Notes under the pieces: generated by a model
The model's database searches: none
Told to the model about the DNA's origin: nothing
The model's input: the letters and a program-made list of their open reading frames with translations, nothing else
Part shown: piece by piece, positions 11,160-20,492 of the stretch
Layout of the letters: every line of letters begins with the position of its first letter
Position numbering within the stretch: the stretch's first letter is position 1
Origin: Pseudomonas sp. PD9R
GTDB taxonomy: Bacteria; Pseudomonadota; Gammaproteobacteria; Pseudomonadales; Pseudomonadaceae
DNA length: 64,000 bases
Assembly (NCBI RefSeq): GCF_019200975.1
Contig: NZ_JAHTMR010000005.1
Span: 197,501 to 261,500, forward strand
Direction of reading: 5' to 3'
Program-made: the position numbers and the translations under genes

Positions 11160-11945
11160 TTGCTAATCGAGTCCCGTCGCCGCGCTTATTTGACCGCCAT
11201 GCAGGTGGTCAACTGGCTGCCGCGCACCGAATTGCCCTTTGCTGCGCCGTCACGGCCCGAACTGTTGGCGCCGCTGGAACCGTTGGTCGCCGTCCCGGTA
11301 GCGCCGGCTCCGGTGGCCGATGCGCCAGCGGAACCGCTGGTCAAACCGGCCGAGCGGATGAAAATCGAAGTGCCGCGACCATCGCTGTCGAGCATGCGTA
11401 CCGGGGCCAAACCGGTGGAAGAGGTCGAAGAAGCACCGGTCGTCGCCAAAGTTGCTCCAGTACCGCCACCCCGTTTCGCCCTGCAATTGCTGCGGGCCGG
11501 GCGTTGCCTGCTGCTGGTGGAGTTACCCACAGGCGAAGCCTTCCAGACCCGCGATCCTGCTTATTTGCTGCTCAAAGACATGTTGCGCGCCGCCGGTCTG
11601 CCGGACAGCCCGCAGATCGTCGGCGAACCGGTACGCTGGCCATTGCTGGCCCGGGGCACCATGGATCAAGGCCCGGAAGCGGCGCGTGACTTCGTGCAGG
11701 GCTTTCTTTCGGCCCGATTGGAGGATGCGCCGTGCGTCTGCCTGTGGCTGATCGGCCTGCCAGCGGTGCGTTTTGCCGGTGAGGCGAACGCCGAATCGTT
11801 CAATCGCGAACTCCAGGTCGAAGGCCTGGGCTCGGTCTGGGCCTTGCCGGGCCTGGAATTATTAATGGAAGAGCCACAGCGTAAGGCTGATGTCTGGCAA
11901 GCCATGCGTCGGCTGATGGCGCGCTGGAAAGAATCGAATGAGTGA
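11160..11945 (+). CDS. Proline/alanine-rich protein upstream of rimI
   Basis: I do not recognise a defined function. The 261-residue product starts with a short polar segment, then has a proline- and valine-rich linker (about residues 30-105, with repeated PVAPAP-like blocks), then a compact C-terminal domain (about 110-260). The linker recalls TonB-type proteins, but there is no N-terminal membrane anchor, so that label would mislead. The TTG at 11160 is the best start I can see; another TTG lies eight codons upstream. The stop overlaps rimI by eight bases, so the two are co-transcribed. Confidence 0.65.
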   Translation: MLIESRRRAYLTAMQVVNWLPRTELPFAAPSRPELLAPLEPLVAVPVAPAPVADAPAEPLVKPAERMKIEVPRPSLSSMRTGAKPVEEVEEAPVVAKVAPVPPPRFALQLLRAGRCLLLVELPTGEAFQTRDPAYLLLKDMLRAAGLPDSPQIVGEPVRWPLLARGTMDQGPEAARDFVQGFLSARLEDAPCVCLWLIGLPAVRFAGEANAESFNRELQVEGLGSVWALPGLELLMEEPQRKADVWQAMRRLMARWKESNE

Positions 11946-12390
11946 CGCTGTAACGTTTCGCCCGATGACCGAGGCGGACCTGGAACCTGTGCTGAAAATC
12001 GAATACGCGGCCTACAGCCATCCCTGGACCCGCGGGATTTTTCTCGATGGCCTGGGCAAATACCAGATCTGGTTGATGTTCGAAGGCCAGCAGCAGGTGG
12101 GGCACGGTGTGGTGCAGATCATTCTTGATGAGGCGCATCTGCTGAACATCACCGTCAAACCGGAAAACCAGGGCCGTGGCCTGGGTTTGACGTTGCTGGA
12201 GCATTTGATGTCGATTGCCTACAAAGCAGAGGCCAGGGAATGTTTTCTGGAAGTGCGCGACAGTAATCGGTCAGCGTTTCGGTTGTATGAACGGTATGGC
12301 TTTAACGAGATTGGCCGTCGGCGGGATTACTACCCGGCGGTGGGGGGGCGCGAAGACGCGGTGGTCATGGCCTGTACCCTGGTGGATTGA
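11938..12390 (+). CDS. rimI: RimI, ribosomal protein S18 alanine N-acetyltransferase
   Basis: A 150-residue GNAT acetyltransferase. The acetyl-CoA loop is seen as VKPENQGRGLGLTLL (about residues 79-93), and the C-terminal segment SNRSAFRLYERYGFNEIG is typical of RimI. The enzyme acetylates the N-terminus of ribosomal protein S18. It overlaps the upstream gene by eight bases. Length and motifs are normal for the family. Confidence 0.9.
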   Translation: MSDAVTFRPMTEADLEPVLKIEYAAYSHPWTRGIFLDGLGKYQIWLMFEGQQQVGHGVVQIILDEAHLLNITVKPENQGRGLGLTLLEHLMSIAYKAEARECFLEVRDSNRSAFRLYERYGFNEIGRRRDYYPAVGGREDAVVMACTLVD

Positions 12391-12397
12391 TGATCAT

Positions 12398-12480
12398 GTA
12401 GGAGCTGCCGAAGAATACGATCCTTTGATTTTGTTTTTTATAAGCAAGATCAAAAGATCGCATTCTTCGCCAGCTCCTGC
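12398..12480. repeat. Inverted REP pair (REPIN)
   Basis: GTAGGAGCTGCCGAAGAATA at the left and a diverged complement ending in CAGCTCCTGC at the right enclose an AT-rich spacer. This is the GGAGCTGCCGAAGGCTGCGATC class seen five times in the window, and this copy is the most diverged. It may act as the terminator after rimI. Confidence 0.8.
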
Positions 12481-12491
12481 ATGAAGACTGA

Positions 12492-12896
12492 TCAACGCTT
12501 GCGGTCCAACGGATCGCGCTGCGCCATCTCGGCCTCATCCAGGCCATCGCCACCGCCAATGTCGTCTTCATCGACGACACTCAAGTCCCAATCCGACGGG
12601 TCACCGTCACCGGCCTCCTGGGCATCCCGCGCACCGTCTTCACGGATCAGGGTTTCCGGGCTCATATCATCGTCGGTAGACTGATGGTCATCGGTCGAAG
12701 CGCCGGTCATGCCTGCTTCACGCACGCGCCGACGGGACATCAACTGCTCGCGCTCCTTGTCCGGCAATTCGTCACCGATTTTTGCGCTGGGTTCATCATC
12801 ATCAAAATCCAGCTCATGCATCGAGCCCATGCGGTCTTCGTTGTCGTCGATGGGTTCCGGTTGCACCGCATCGTACGGACGTCGTGAATCAGTCAT
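12492..12896 (-). CDS. Small acidic protein of unknown function
   Basis: The 134-residue product is very rich in aspartate and glutamate, with no hydrophobic core, membrane segment or catalytic motif. It reads as intrinsically disordered. Similar pseudomonad proteins have been labelled serine kinase/phosphatase; nothing here supports that. It is a single-gene unit converging on rimI, with a REPIN between, and diverges from the carbonic anhydrase gene. Confidence 0.7.
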   Translation of the reverse strand: MTDSRRPYDAVQPEPIDDNEDRMGSMHELDFDDDEPSAKIGDELPDKEREQLMSRRRVREAGMTGASTDDHQSTDDDMSPETLIREDGARDAQEAGDGDPSDWDLSVVDEDDIGGGDGLDEAEMAQRDPLDRKR

Positions 12897-13066
12897 GGCA
12901 ATTCCTCATACTGTGGGCCTTACTAGGGTGGACCCACTGGGCCACCGGGAATTCCACCGGCGTGGAGCGTCGTATGCAGGTATCAGGAAAGGAACAGCAT
13001 TAAGCGCGTGACCTCGACGGACGGTTGTCAGTCAAAGCAGCGCATCATTCTTGAGGCTTCTAAAGC

Positions 13067-13711
13067 ATGAACGAATTACAAGATCTGATTGATAACAACG
13101 GGCGCTGGGCTGACGCGATCACTAAAAAAGATCCTGACTTCTTCGCCAAGCTGGCCCGCCAACAGACTCCGGAATTCCTGTGGATTGGCTGTTCCGATGC
13201 GCGGGTGCCGGCCAACGAGATCGTCGGCATGCTGCCCGGCGACTTGTTCGTACACCGCAACGTGGCCAACGTGGTGCTGCACACTGACCTCAACTGCCTG
13301 TCGGTGATTCAGTACGCAGTGGACGTGCTCAAGGTCAAACACATCCTGGTAACCGGCCACTATGGCTGTGGCGGCGTACGCGCCTCGATGCAGGACCGCC
13401 AGCTGGGCCTTATCGACGGCTGGTTGCGCTCGATTCGCGATCTCTACTACGAAAAACGTGAAGAGCTGGCCAAGTTGCCCACTGAAGAGGAGCGAGTCGA
13501 CCGGCTCTGCGAACTCAACGTGATTCAGCAAGTGGCTAACGTCGGTCACACCAGCATCGTGCAAAACGCCTGGCACCGTGGGCAGAGTCTGTCGATCCAC
13601 GGCTGCATTTACGGCATCAAGGACGGTCGCTGGAAAAGCCTGAACGCCACCATCAGTGGTTTCGAGCAATTGCCACCGCAATACCGTTTGCGTCCGATCG
13701 AGCCGCAATAA
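13067..13711 (+). CDS. can: Beta-class carbonic anhydrase
   Basis: This 214-residue enzyme interconverts CO2 and bicarbonate in the cytoplasm. The zinc ligands and catalytic pair are visible: CSDAR (Cys and Asp near residues 43-45) and HYGCGG (His and Cys near 99-102). Length matches the E. coli Can type. It stands alone, and no promoter is obvious. Confidence 0.95.
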   Translation: MNELQDLIDNNGRWADAITKKDPDFFAKLARQQTPEFLWIGCSDARVPANEIVGMLPGDLFVHRNVANVVLHTDLNCLSVIQYAVDVLKVKHILVTGHYGCGGVRASMQDRQLGLIDGWLRSIRDLYYEKREELAKLPTEEERVDRLCELNVIQQVANVGHTSIVQNAWHRGQSLSIHGCIYGIKDGRWKSLNATISGFEQLPPQYRLRPIEPQ

Positions 13712-13816
13712 CTGTGCTCAACTGAGATTTGGCCGACGCCAGTGTTGCAAAAACACCTGGCCGTCGGCGTTCGGCGGATCACCCTGGTCGGTGATCCAGT
13801 GCCGTATCGGCTTCGC

Positions 13817-15493
13817 TCATCTGAACTTCAGATTTGTCAGGTGGTACTCCGGGAGATAGATCTGGCATGCGAGGGTAATGCAGACCATCACCAGCAAAAA
13901 TACCAGCTGCAGTGGACTGAAGTGTGCCCAGTGCAGAGCGGTCAGCCATGGACGACGGGCACTGAGTTCAGGGTTGAGCTGGCCAATTCGTCGCTTGTGA
14001 AAAAGCCCGATCAGAATAAAACCGACGTACGTCACAACACCCAGCCAGCCGAGCAAGATCCCGAATAGCAACGTCAGGACAACTTGCGCAGCGCCATGCC
14101 GAAGCAACAACCAGCGCGTACCCGGGTTGAAGCGTCGGGGCACGATATTTTCGGTCAACCAAAGGTCGAAGACGATGAAATGCGAGGAAATCGGTACCCA
14201 CCAGCTCAGGCCAAACCGTAAGAAACCGATCGGAACCCATGCCAACAGCAACGGCATGCTGAGGCTGTAGCCCAATGATTTGTGTTCGGCAGGGAAGTAA
14301 AACAAATACATCGCCAGAGCGATGCCGGCCCAGACGCGTATCCAGGTTTCGTCGGCGATGGGCCGAGGCAGAAAGCGTCGCCAGAGAAACACATCGGCGT
14401 TTGGCAATCGGGAGAGCAATTGCGGATAGCGCCACGTCAGTGTTTGTCCGAGGTCATGACAGGCTTGCCATTCGTTTTGGCCAAATCCGTCGATCATCTG
14501 CTTCTGCTGGCTGGTCGTTAGCGGATTCATCAGCAAATGCGCGGCCTGAACGTCGGCAGCCCAGGTTCGGCGATCCTGCGCCTTGGCCCGCAGGTTTTCG
14601 TAGAAGCTTTCCTGATTGCAGCGCTCGATCAACGCTTGCCAGATCGATGCCGGTTCCGGATGAATACCTTTCTTTTCGTCCCAGCCAAATACGTCACCCA
14701 CTCGGTCGAACAGCGGCAGGCTCCATTCGGAGTCGTTGAACAGTTGCAGGATGATTCGCTGCCACTCCTGGCGTCGATCGAACACCTGCAGCCAGGGCTG
14801 TGCGGTGTAACTTTTCAGGCGCGTGAGGAACTCTCGCTCCTTGCCGGCTTCGAGCAGTTCCTGCAAAGCCTGCCGGTAGTCCTGCAGTAAGCCGCTGGCG
14901 AGGGCGTCTTGCTGCCAATTGGTCATGGCGACGTTTTGCCAGGGCGCAAGCCAACCCAGGTGCTGAACGGCCCACCCGGCGATTGAATTACGCAGGCCCG
15001 GATGGTCGAAACACAACTGCAACAGCAACTTCTCGAACGCCTGGGCACATTGCTGTTGTTGCGCCTGCTCCCAGCGCTCGGCCAGGTTTTGGTCCGAGAG
15101 CCCATCGAGTAGCACCCGCGCCGCTTGCTCGTCCGGCGCAATGACCGGTTCGTGGTGTCGTTGCGGGGAATTCAGGGGTGCAAGGTTCAGAGATTGAAGG
15201 CCAGGCTGTTTTTCGAGGTTCAAAGGTCGAAGATCCAGCGTCTCGGACCAGGCTTGCAAGTTGGCCTGATTCGACTCTTCAACGACTTCTGTCGTTGCAA
15301 CTTCAATGTCATCCGCGTCGTATTCGGCTCGCCACCGGGCAACACTCAGCGCGTGCTCGTAGGCTTCACGCAAGCGTTGGAAACCTTCGGGATCTTCATC
15401 GGGCCGGAAGGTTTTCAACAGCCGCGCATAACTTCGTTTGATCGTACGCGCGTCGGCGTCTTCGCGAAGTTGCAGCACAGACCAGCAATCCAT
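13817..15493 (-). CDS. Membrane J-domain co-chaperone paired with HscC
   Basis: The 558-residue product has a short J-like domain at residues 1-60 (WSVLQL...IKRSYARLLKTFRPDEDP), a helical middle, and several hydrophobic segments in the C-terminal 170 residues. The start at 15493 is fixed by GAGGAG overlapping the hscC stop; an upstream in-frame ATG has no such site. In E. coli, hscC also sits beside J-like genes (djlB, djlC). The protein probably recruits HscC to a membrane site, which is inference. The usual HPD tripeptide that stimulates Hsp70 ATPase reads RPD here (residues 30-32). Confidence 0.82.
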   Translation of the reverse strand: MDCWSVLQLREDADARTIKRSYARLLKTFRPDEDPEGFQRLREAYEHALSVARWRAEYDADDIEVATTEVVEESNQANLQAWSETLDLRPLNLEKQPGLQSLNLAPLNSPQRHHEPVIAPDEQAARVLLDGLSDQNLAERWEQAQQQQCAQAFEKLLLQLCFDHPGLRNSIAGWAVQHLGWLAPWQNVAMTNWQQDALASGLLQDYRQALQELLEAGKEREFLTRLKSYTAQPWLQVFDRRQEWQRIILQLFNDSEWSLPLFDRVGDVFGWDEKKGIHPEPASIWQALIERCNQESFYENLRAKAQDRRTWAADVQAAHLLMNPLTTSQQKQMIDGFGQNEWQACHDLGQTLTWRYPQLLSRLPNADVFLWRRFLPRPIADETWIRVWAGIALAMYLFYFPAEHKSLGYSLSMPLLLAWVPIGFLRFGLSWWVPISSHFIVFDLWLTENIVPRRFNPGTRWLLLRHGAAQVVLTLLFGILLGWLGVVTYVGFILIGLFHKRRIGQLNPELSARRPWLTALHWAHFSPLQLVFLLVMVCITLACQIYLPEYHLTNLKFR

Positions 15494-15504
15494 GTTGATA
15501 CTCC

Positions 15505-17202
15505 TCAATGCCAAAGGCCGTTGTCCAGCGCACTCAATTGTTGCGTCAGTTCGCTGCGCGCTTCACGGATCCGCCGCTCGTCCTGGGACTCCAGCACGTG
15601 CTGAAACTGTTTGGCCCAGTGAGCGATCTGTTCACGCATGTGCCCCAGGCTTTCCTGATAGAGACGCTCAAGGCGCGCGGTCAACACGGTGTTGACCTGC
15701 TGATCGCGCGGATGAATTTTCAGTAAAGCCAGGCCTTGCAAACGCTGATGAATTTCCTCGGGCGTGAGCACGCCGGGGTTGTTCTCGATCACCAGTGAGT
15801 GCAAGTCCCCCGTCAGCGGCACGACCACTTGGGCTTCCAGCAAACCGTTGTTGTCGTAGGTGAAACGCACATCGAGGGCGACTTCGCCAGCCTTGCGTTT
15901 CGGGACCTTGATGTCGAGTTCACCCAGCGCCACGTTGTCTTTGACCAGCCGGCTTTCGCCTTGATAAATCTTCAGCAGCACCTGCTCCTGGTTATCGTGC
16001 AGGGTGTAAACGGTCTTGACCCGGCTCACCGGCACGATGCTGTTTCGCTCGATGATCGGGAGATAATGCCCGCCCTCGAAGTGCTGGCCCATCTGACTGG
16101 AAGTCTCGATGCCCAGGGTGTAGGAACAGACGTCCGTCAACACCACTTCTTCCAGCGCAGCGGAGCGGGCTTTCAGGGCCGCTTGTATCGCGGCGCCGTG
16201 AGCAACCACTTCGTCAGGATCCAGGCTGATTGAAGGGAAGCGTCCAAACAGACCGGCCGCCAGTTTACGAACCAGCGGCATACGCGTCGTTCCGCCCACC
16301 AGCAGGATTTCATCGAGATCACTGACCCGAATCCGCGCGTCTCGCAACGCCCGTTCGATGGGCGCGCGCAGGCGTTCGAGCAGGGGCGTGTAGAGCGTGG
16401 CCAGTTGCTGCTGGGTGATGGTTTGTGTCCATTGCTGGCCATCGAACCGCAGAGTGAACTCGGCACTGCCCTCCTGGCCCAGGGCTTTGCGCACGCGTTC
16501 GGCTTCGCGACGAAGTGGCTGAAGGATGCTGTGGCGGTCAGGGAAATGGTCGGTGTTGCGATGGTGCTGGACGAAGTGCTCCAGCAACACGCTGTCGAAA
16601 TCTTCGCCGCCCAGGAAGTTATCGCCTGCGCTGGCTCGCACTTCCATGACGCCATCGAACAGCTCCAGGATAGACACGTCGAATGTGCCGCCACCGAGGT
16701 CGAACACCAGGAACGAGGTTTCCTTGTCCCGTTGATGCAGCCCGTAAGCCAGCGCCGCCGCAGTCGGTTCGTTGATCAGCTTTTCAACTTTCAAGCCCGC
16801 CAGTTCGCCAGCGATGCGCGTGGCTTTACGCTGGGCATCGCTGAAGTAGGCCGGCACGCTGATGACCGCTTCACGCACCGTTTCACCAAAGGCGCGTTCG
16901 ACGTCTTCCTTCAGGCTTTTCAGCACCAGTGCCGAGAGTTCTTCGGGGCGGAATGCCCGGTTGCCAAGACGCACTTCCGTGGCGCTTCCCATGTGCCGCT
17001 TGAACAGCGAAGTGGTCTGCAGCGGATGGGTGTGCAATCGCTCGCGCGCGGCCTGACCGACCAGGATGCGACCCTGATCGTCGAGACCGACAACGCTTGG
17101 CGTCAGGAACTGGCCCAGCGCATTGGACACCAACTCGCTGGACTCTCCACGCCATACGGCGACAAGGCTGTTGGTGGTCCCGAGGTCAATCCCTACGATC
17201 AT
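15505..17202 (-). CDS. hscC: HscC, Hsp70-family chaperone
   Basis: This 565-residue protein has the Hsp70 ATPase fold: phosphate loops GIDLGTTNS (residues 4-12) and [10 protein letters not shown] (about 195), and the adenosine motif [11 protein letters not shown] (about 305). The C-terminal substrate-binding part is shorter than in DnaK, in keeping with HscC (about 556 residues in E. coli). Its partner is the downstream J-domain gene, 11 bases away, whose ribosome-binding site overlaps this stop. HscC is known as a specialised chaperone rather than a general heat-shock one. Confidence 0.92.
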   Translation of the reverse strand: MIVGIDLGTTNSLVAVWRGESSELVSNALGQFLTPSVVGLDDQGRILVGQAARERLHTHPLQTTSLFKRHMGSATEVRLGNRAFRPEELSALVLKSLKEDVERAFGETVREAVISVPAYFSDAQRKATRIAGELAGLKVEKLINEPTAAALAYGLHQRDKETSFLVFDLGGGTFDVSILELFDGVMEVRASAGDNFLGGEDFDSVLLEHFVQHHRNTDHFPDRHSILQPLRREAERVRKALGQEGSAEFTLRFDGQQWTQTITQQQLATLYTPLLERLRAPIERALRDARIRVSDLDEILLVGGTTRMPLVRKLAAGLFGRFPSISLDPDEVVAHGAAIQAALKARSAALEEVVLTDVCSYTLGIETSSQMGQHFEGGHYLPIIERNSIVPVSRVKTVYTLHDNQEQVLLKIYQGESRLVKDNVALGELDIKVPKRKAGEVALDVRFTYDNNGLLEAQVVVPLTGDLHSLVIENNPGVLTPEEIHQRLQGLALLKIHPRDQQVNTVLTARLERLYQESLGHMREQIAHWAKQFQHVLESQDERRIREARSELTQQLSALDNGLWH

Positions 17203-17373
17203 TTAATGAACTCCCTTTCCGCGTGCAAAAAATTGAAACAGATAATTTTCGCGCAAGGATATTACCGGAGCAGCGGAGGGGTAAAGCAGAGTAGTGGCAC
17301 TGAGCTATTATTTGCGACGAAGCGCAATCAGAGCCACAGGGTTTGGGCAGCATTGCACTGTCAAACATCCTTG

Positions 17374-17405
17374 ATGTGGGAGAGGACAAGGCCGCTCCCA
17401 CACAG
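17374..17405. repeat. REP-like hairpin (TGTGGGAG class)
   Basis: TGTGGGAG and CTCCCACA form an 8-bp stem separated by 14 bases between atoE and hscC. It resembles the second REP class of this genome, truncated in its loop. The remainder of the 229-base gap holds the putative hscC upstream region, with no gene. Confidence 0.65.
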
Positions 17406-17431
17406 GATTTGTGCGGTTCTTTGGCTCGGCG

Positions 17432-18850
17432 TTACGGCATTACCGGCGCTGTGTATGCCAGCGTCGTCCCCAGCGCCCATAGCAGAAACAGTACCAGCGG
17501 CGTGTGCACCAGCAACTGCACGAACGAGAAGCCGATCAAGTCTCGCGCTTTCAACCCCAGCACGCCCAGCAGCGGCAGCATGTAGAACGGGTTGATCAGA
17601 TTGGGCAAGGCTTCGGCGGCGTTGTAGATCTGCACGGCCCAACCCAGGTGATAGTTCAGGTCGGTGGCCACTTGCATGACGTACGGCGCTTCGATGATCC
17701 ACTTGCCGCCGCCGGACGGAATGAAGAAGCCGAGGATCGCCGAATACACGCCCATCAGCAGTGCGTAGGTGTCGTGGGACGCGATGCTGACGAAGAACGT
17801 CGAGATGTGATGAGCCAGGGTTTGCGCGTCGGCGCCTTTGACCGTAGTCATCAATGCGGCGATCGAGCCGTACAGCGGAAACTGGATCAGCACGCCGGTC
17901 GTGGTCGGCACCGCACGGGCCACCGCGTCGAGGAAACTGCGCGGGCGCCAGTGCAGTAGAGCGCCGAGCATGATGAACAGGAAGTTGTAAGTGTTGAGGC
18001 CGGAAATCGCACTGATCGCCGGTTTGGTCGAGAACTCATGGAACAGCCATCCAGCGGCCAGCAACACCAGCAGGATGGTCAGCAGCGGGCTGTGTTCCAG
18101 CCATTCACCAGGACGAGTACGCGGTTGCAGCGGTGGCAGGTTGAAACTCGGGTCGACGCCGCAGTCCTTGGCGTCACGTGCCGAATTCGGGCCGGGGGCG
18201 GTGGCGTAGGCAATGATGATCGAGACCACCACCAGCGCCAGCAACATCACGCCGGACTGCCAGAGAAAGATCGTCTGGGTGAAAGGAATCACCCCGGTGA
18301 TCGACAGAATCGCCGGTGGCAGGCTGGCCGGGTTGGCCTGCAATTGTGCCGCGGACGATGACAGGCCCAAGGCCCATACCGCGCCAAGTCCCAGATACGC
18401 AGCAGCGCCGGCGGCGCGGTAGTCCATCTTCAGATCGGTACGGCGGGCGAGGGCACGCACCAGCAAACCGCCGAAGACCAGCGACAAGCCCCAGTTCAGT
18501 AACGATGCGACCATGGAAATCAGCGCCACCCAGGCCACGGCCGAGCGACCGTTTTTCGGGATCTTCGCCAGACGATCGATCAGCTTCACCGCCGGCGGCG
18601 AACTGGCCACCACATAACCCCCGATCACCACGAAAGCCATCTGCATCGTGAACGGGATCAGGCTCCAGAAGCCGTCACCAAATGCCATGGCGGCGTCGGT
18701 GGGTTTGGCACCCATGGCCATGGTGGCCAGGGCCACGATAATCACGGCCAGCGCGGCAAACACCCAGGAATCGGGGAACCAGCGTTCGGCAAAACTGGAG
18801 CAGCGCAGGGCAAAGCGGGCGGAGCGGCTATCTTCGATATCAGCGGCCAC
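17432..18850 (-). CDS. atoE: Short-chain fatty acid transporter, AtoE family
   Basis: The 472-residue product is a polytopic inner-membrane protein with about 12 hydrophobic segments. Blocks such as WFPDSWVFA and FIPSGGGKWIIEAPYVM are typical of the TIGR00366 (AtoE) family, which is thought to import acetoacetate, butyrate and similar acids. No ato degradation genes lie nearby, so the substrate is uncertain. It diverges from the MFS gene over a 199-base gap without other genes. Confidence 0.87.
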   Translation of the reverse strand: MAADIEDSRSARFALRCSSFAERWFPDSWVFAALAVIIVALATMAMGAKPTDAAMAFGDGFWSLIPFTMQMAFVVIGGYVVASSPPAVKLIDRLAKIPKNGRSAVAWVALISMVASLLNWGLSLVFGGLLVRALARRTDLKMDYRAAGAAAYLGLGAVWALGLSSSAAQLQANPASLPPAILSITGVIPFTQTIFLWQSGVMLLALVVVSIIIAYATAPGPNSARDAKDCGVDPSFNLPPLQPRTRPGEWLEHSPLLTILLVLLAAGWLFHEFSTKPAISAISGLNTYNFLFIMLGALLHWRPRSFLDAVARAVPTTTGVLIQFPLYGSIAALMTTVKGADAQTLAHHISTFFVSIASHDTYALLMGVYSAILGFFIPSGGGKWIIEAPYVMQVATDLNYHLGWAVQIYNAAEALPNLINPFYMLPLLGVLGLKARDLIGFSFVQLLVHTPLVLFLLWALGTTLAYTAPVMP

Positions 18851-19049
18851 GGGAGTACCTCGAATTTTTATGTTTATTGTGGTCTTCGGGGCGGCGGAGG
18901 CCCGTCTGGACAGATGCCAACATTAATTCAACCTGAGGTTTTTTGCGGGGCTGTTTTGCGGCTATGGGACTTTGGTCTAAGGGTTGTCCACAGGCGCGTT
19001 TGCGTAGACCATGGGCGCCTTGGTTTTTGCCTGTTTCAGAGTTTTTTTC

Positions 19050-20363
19050 ATGACTGCCAACATCGATTCGCGCCCGACGCCGTTCAATCGCTCGGACTAC
19101 AAGACCCTGGGGCTCGCGGCCCTCGGCGGGGCACTGGAAATCTACGATTTCATCATTTTCGTATTCTTCGCCCTGACCCTGAGCCAGCTGTTCTTTCCGC
19201 CGGAAATGCCCGAATGGCTGCGCTTGCTGCAAAGCTTTGGCATTTTCGTCACTGGTTATCTGGCGCGGCCACTGGGCGGCATCCTGATGGCGCATTTCGC
19301 CGACCGTTTGGGGCGCAAGAAAGTCTTCAGCCTGAGCATCCTGATGATGGCGCTGCCGTGCCTGCTGATCGGGATCATGCCGACCTACGCGCAAATCGGT
19401 TATTTCGCACCGCTGCTGCTGTTGCTGCTGCGAGTTCTTCAAGGCGCGGCGGTGGGCGGTGAAGTGCCGAGTGCCTGGGTGTTCGTTGCCGAGCATGCGC
19501 CGGTCGGCCATCGCGGCTACGCCTTGGGCTTTTTGCAGGCGGGACTGACCTTCGGCTATCTGCTCGGTGCGTTGACGGCAACGTTTCTCGCACAGGCCTT
19601 CACGCCGGCAGAAATCCTCGATTACGCCTGGCGATACCCGTTCCTGCTCGGGGGGGTGTTCGGTGCGATTGGTGTCTGGTTGCGCCGCTGGCTCAGCGAA
19701 ACCCCGGTGTTCATGGCCATGCAGGCCCGGCGCGAGGACGACGTCGAACTGCCGCTGCGCGCGGTTTTGCGTGAACATCGCCTGGCCATGTTCCCGGCGA
19801 TGATCCTCACCTGCGTGCTGACTTCGGCGGTGGTGGTGTTCGTGGTCATCACCCCGACCATGATGCAAAAAACCTTCGGCATGACCGCCAGCCACACCTT
19901 TGCCCTGAGTGCATTGGGTATCGTTTTTCTGAACATTGGCTGCGTGCTCGCCGGATTGCTGGTCGACCGTATTGGTGCCTGGCGCACGGTGATGGTGTAC
20001 AGCCTGCTGCTGCCGGTGGGGATCGGCGTGCTCTATGCCTGCCTGATCAGCGGCGGCAACTGGCTCGGCCTGGCCTATGCAGTGGCCGGGCTCAGTTGTG
20101 GGGTGGTCGGCGCGGTACCGTCGGTGATGGTCAGCCTGTTCCCGGCACGGATTCGCGTGTCGGGTATTTCCTTCACCTACAACATTGCCTACGCCGCGTG
20201 GGCGAGTATCACACCGCTGTTGTTGATTGGCCTGATGCCGTGGAGCCCTTGGATCTGTGTGATTTTTTGCGCGGTAATGGGCGCGGTGGGCGCAAGCAGT
20301 GCGGTGTATTTTGGAGCACGGATGCCGAGAACCTCCTGCTGTTCGACCGCTGACGCGATGTGA
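19050..20363 (+). CDS. MFS metabolite:proton symporter (MHS family)
   Basis: This 437-residue transporter has about 12 membrane segments. The loop between helices 2 and 3 reads RPLGG...HFADRLGRK, the major facilitator signature in the form used by metabolite:H+ symporters such as those for citrate, proline/betaine or alpha-ketoglutarate. The ATG at 19050 is chosen because the upstream frame extension is not family-like. The substrate cannot be read from the sequence. No operon partner is adjacent. Confidence 0.85.
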   Translation: MTANIDSRPTPFNRSDYKTLGLAALGGALEIYDFIIFVFFALTLSQLFFPPEMPEWLRLLQSFGIFVTGYLARPLGGILMAHFADRLGRKKVFSLSILMMALPCLLIGIMPTYAQIGYFAPLLLLLLRVLQGAAVGGEVPSAWVFVAEHAPVGHRGYALGFLQAGLTFGYLLGALTATFLAQAFTPAEILDYAWRYPFLLGGVFGAIGVWLRRWLSETPVFMAMQARREDDVELPLRAVLREHRLAMFPAMILTCVLTSAVVVFVVITPTMMQKTFGMTASHTFALSALGIVFLNIGCVLAGLLVDRIGAWRTVMVYSLLLPVGIGVLYACLISGGNWLGLAYAVAGLSCGVVGAVPSVMVSLFPARIRVSGISFTYNIAYAAWASITPLLLIGLMPWSPWICVIFCAVMGAVGASSAVYFGARMPRTSCCSTADAM

Positions 20364-20492
20364 GTACGGGGGACGACCTACAGGGTGTAACTATTTTTGT
20401 AGGACAAAGCTGAAACACTCTTCAGAAAAGATCCTCAAGGCCGATGGCTTGGCTGTAAACCGCTTTTCATCCCAGTCCATCGGTGCGTCCCC

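Noticed and set aside
11160..11945. TonB-like energy transducer
   Set aside because: Proline-rich linker only; there is no N-terminal membrane helix and no TonB C-terminal domain that I can see.
12492..12896. Serine kinase/phosphatase
   Set aside because: The label occurs for similar proteins, but the sequence shows no kinase or phosphatase motif, only acidic disorder.
18840..19895. Minus-strand open frame of 351 codons over the MFS gene start
   Set aside because: Very rich in His, Gln and Arg, as expected of an antisense frame; it also overlaps the atoE start.
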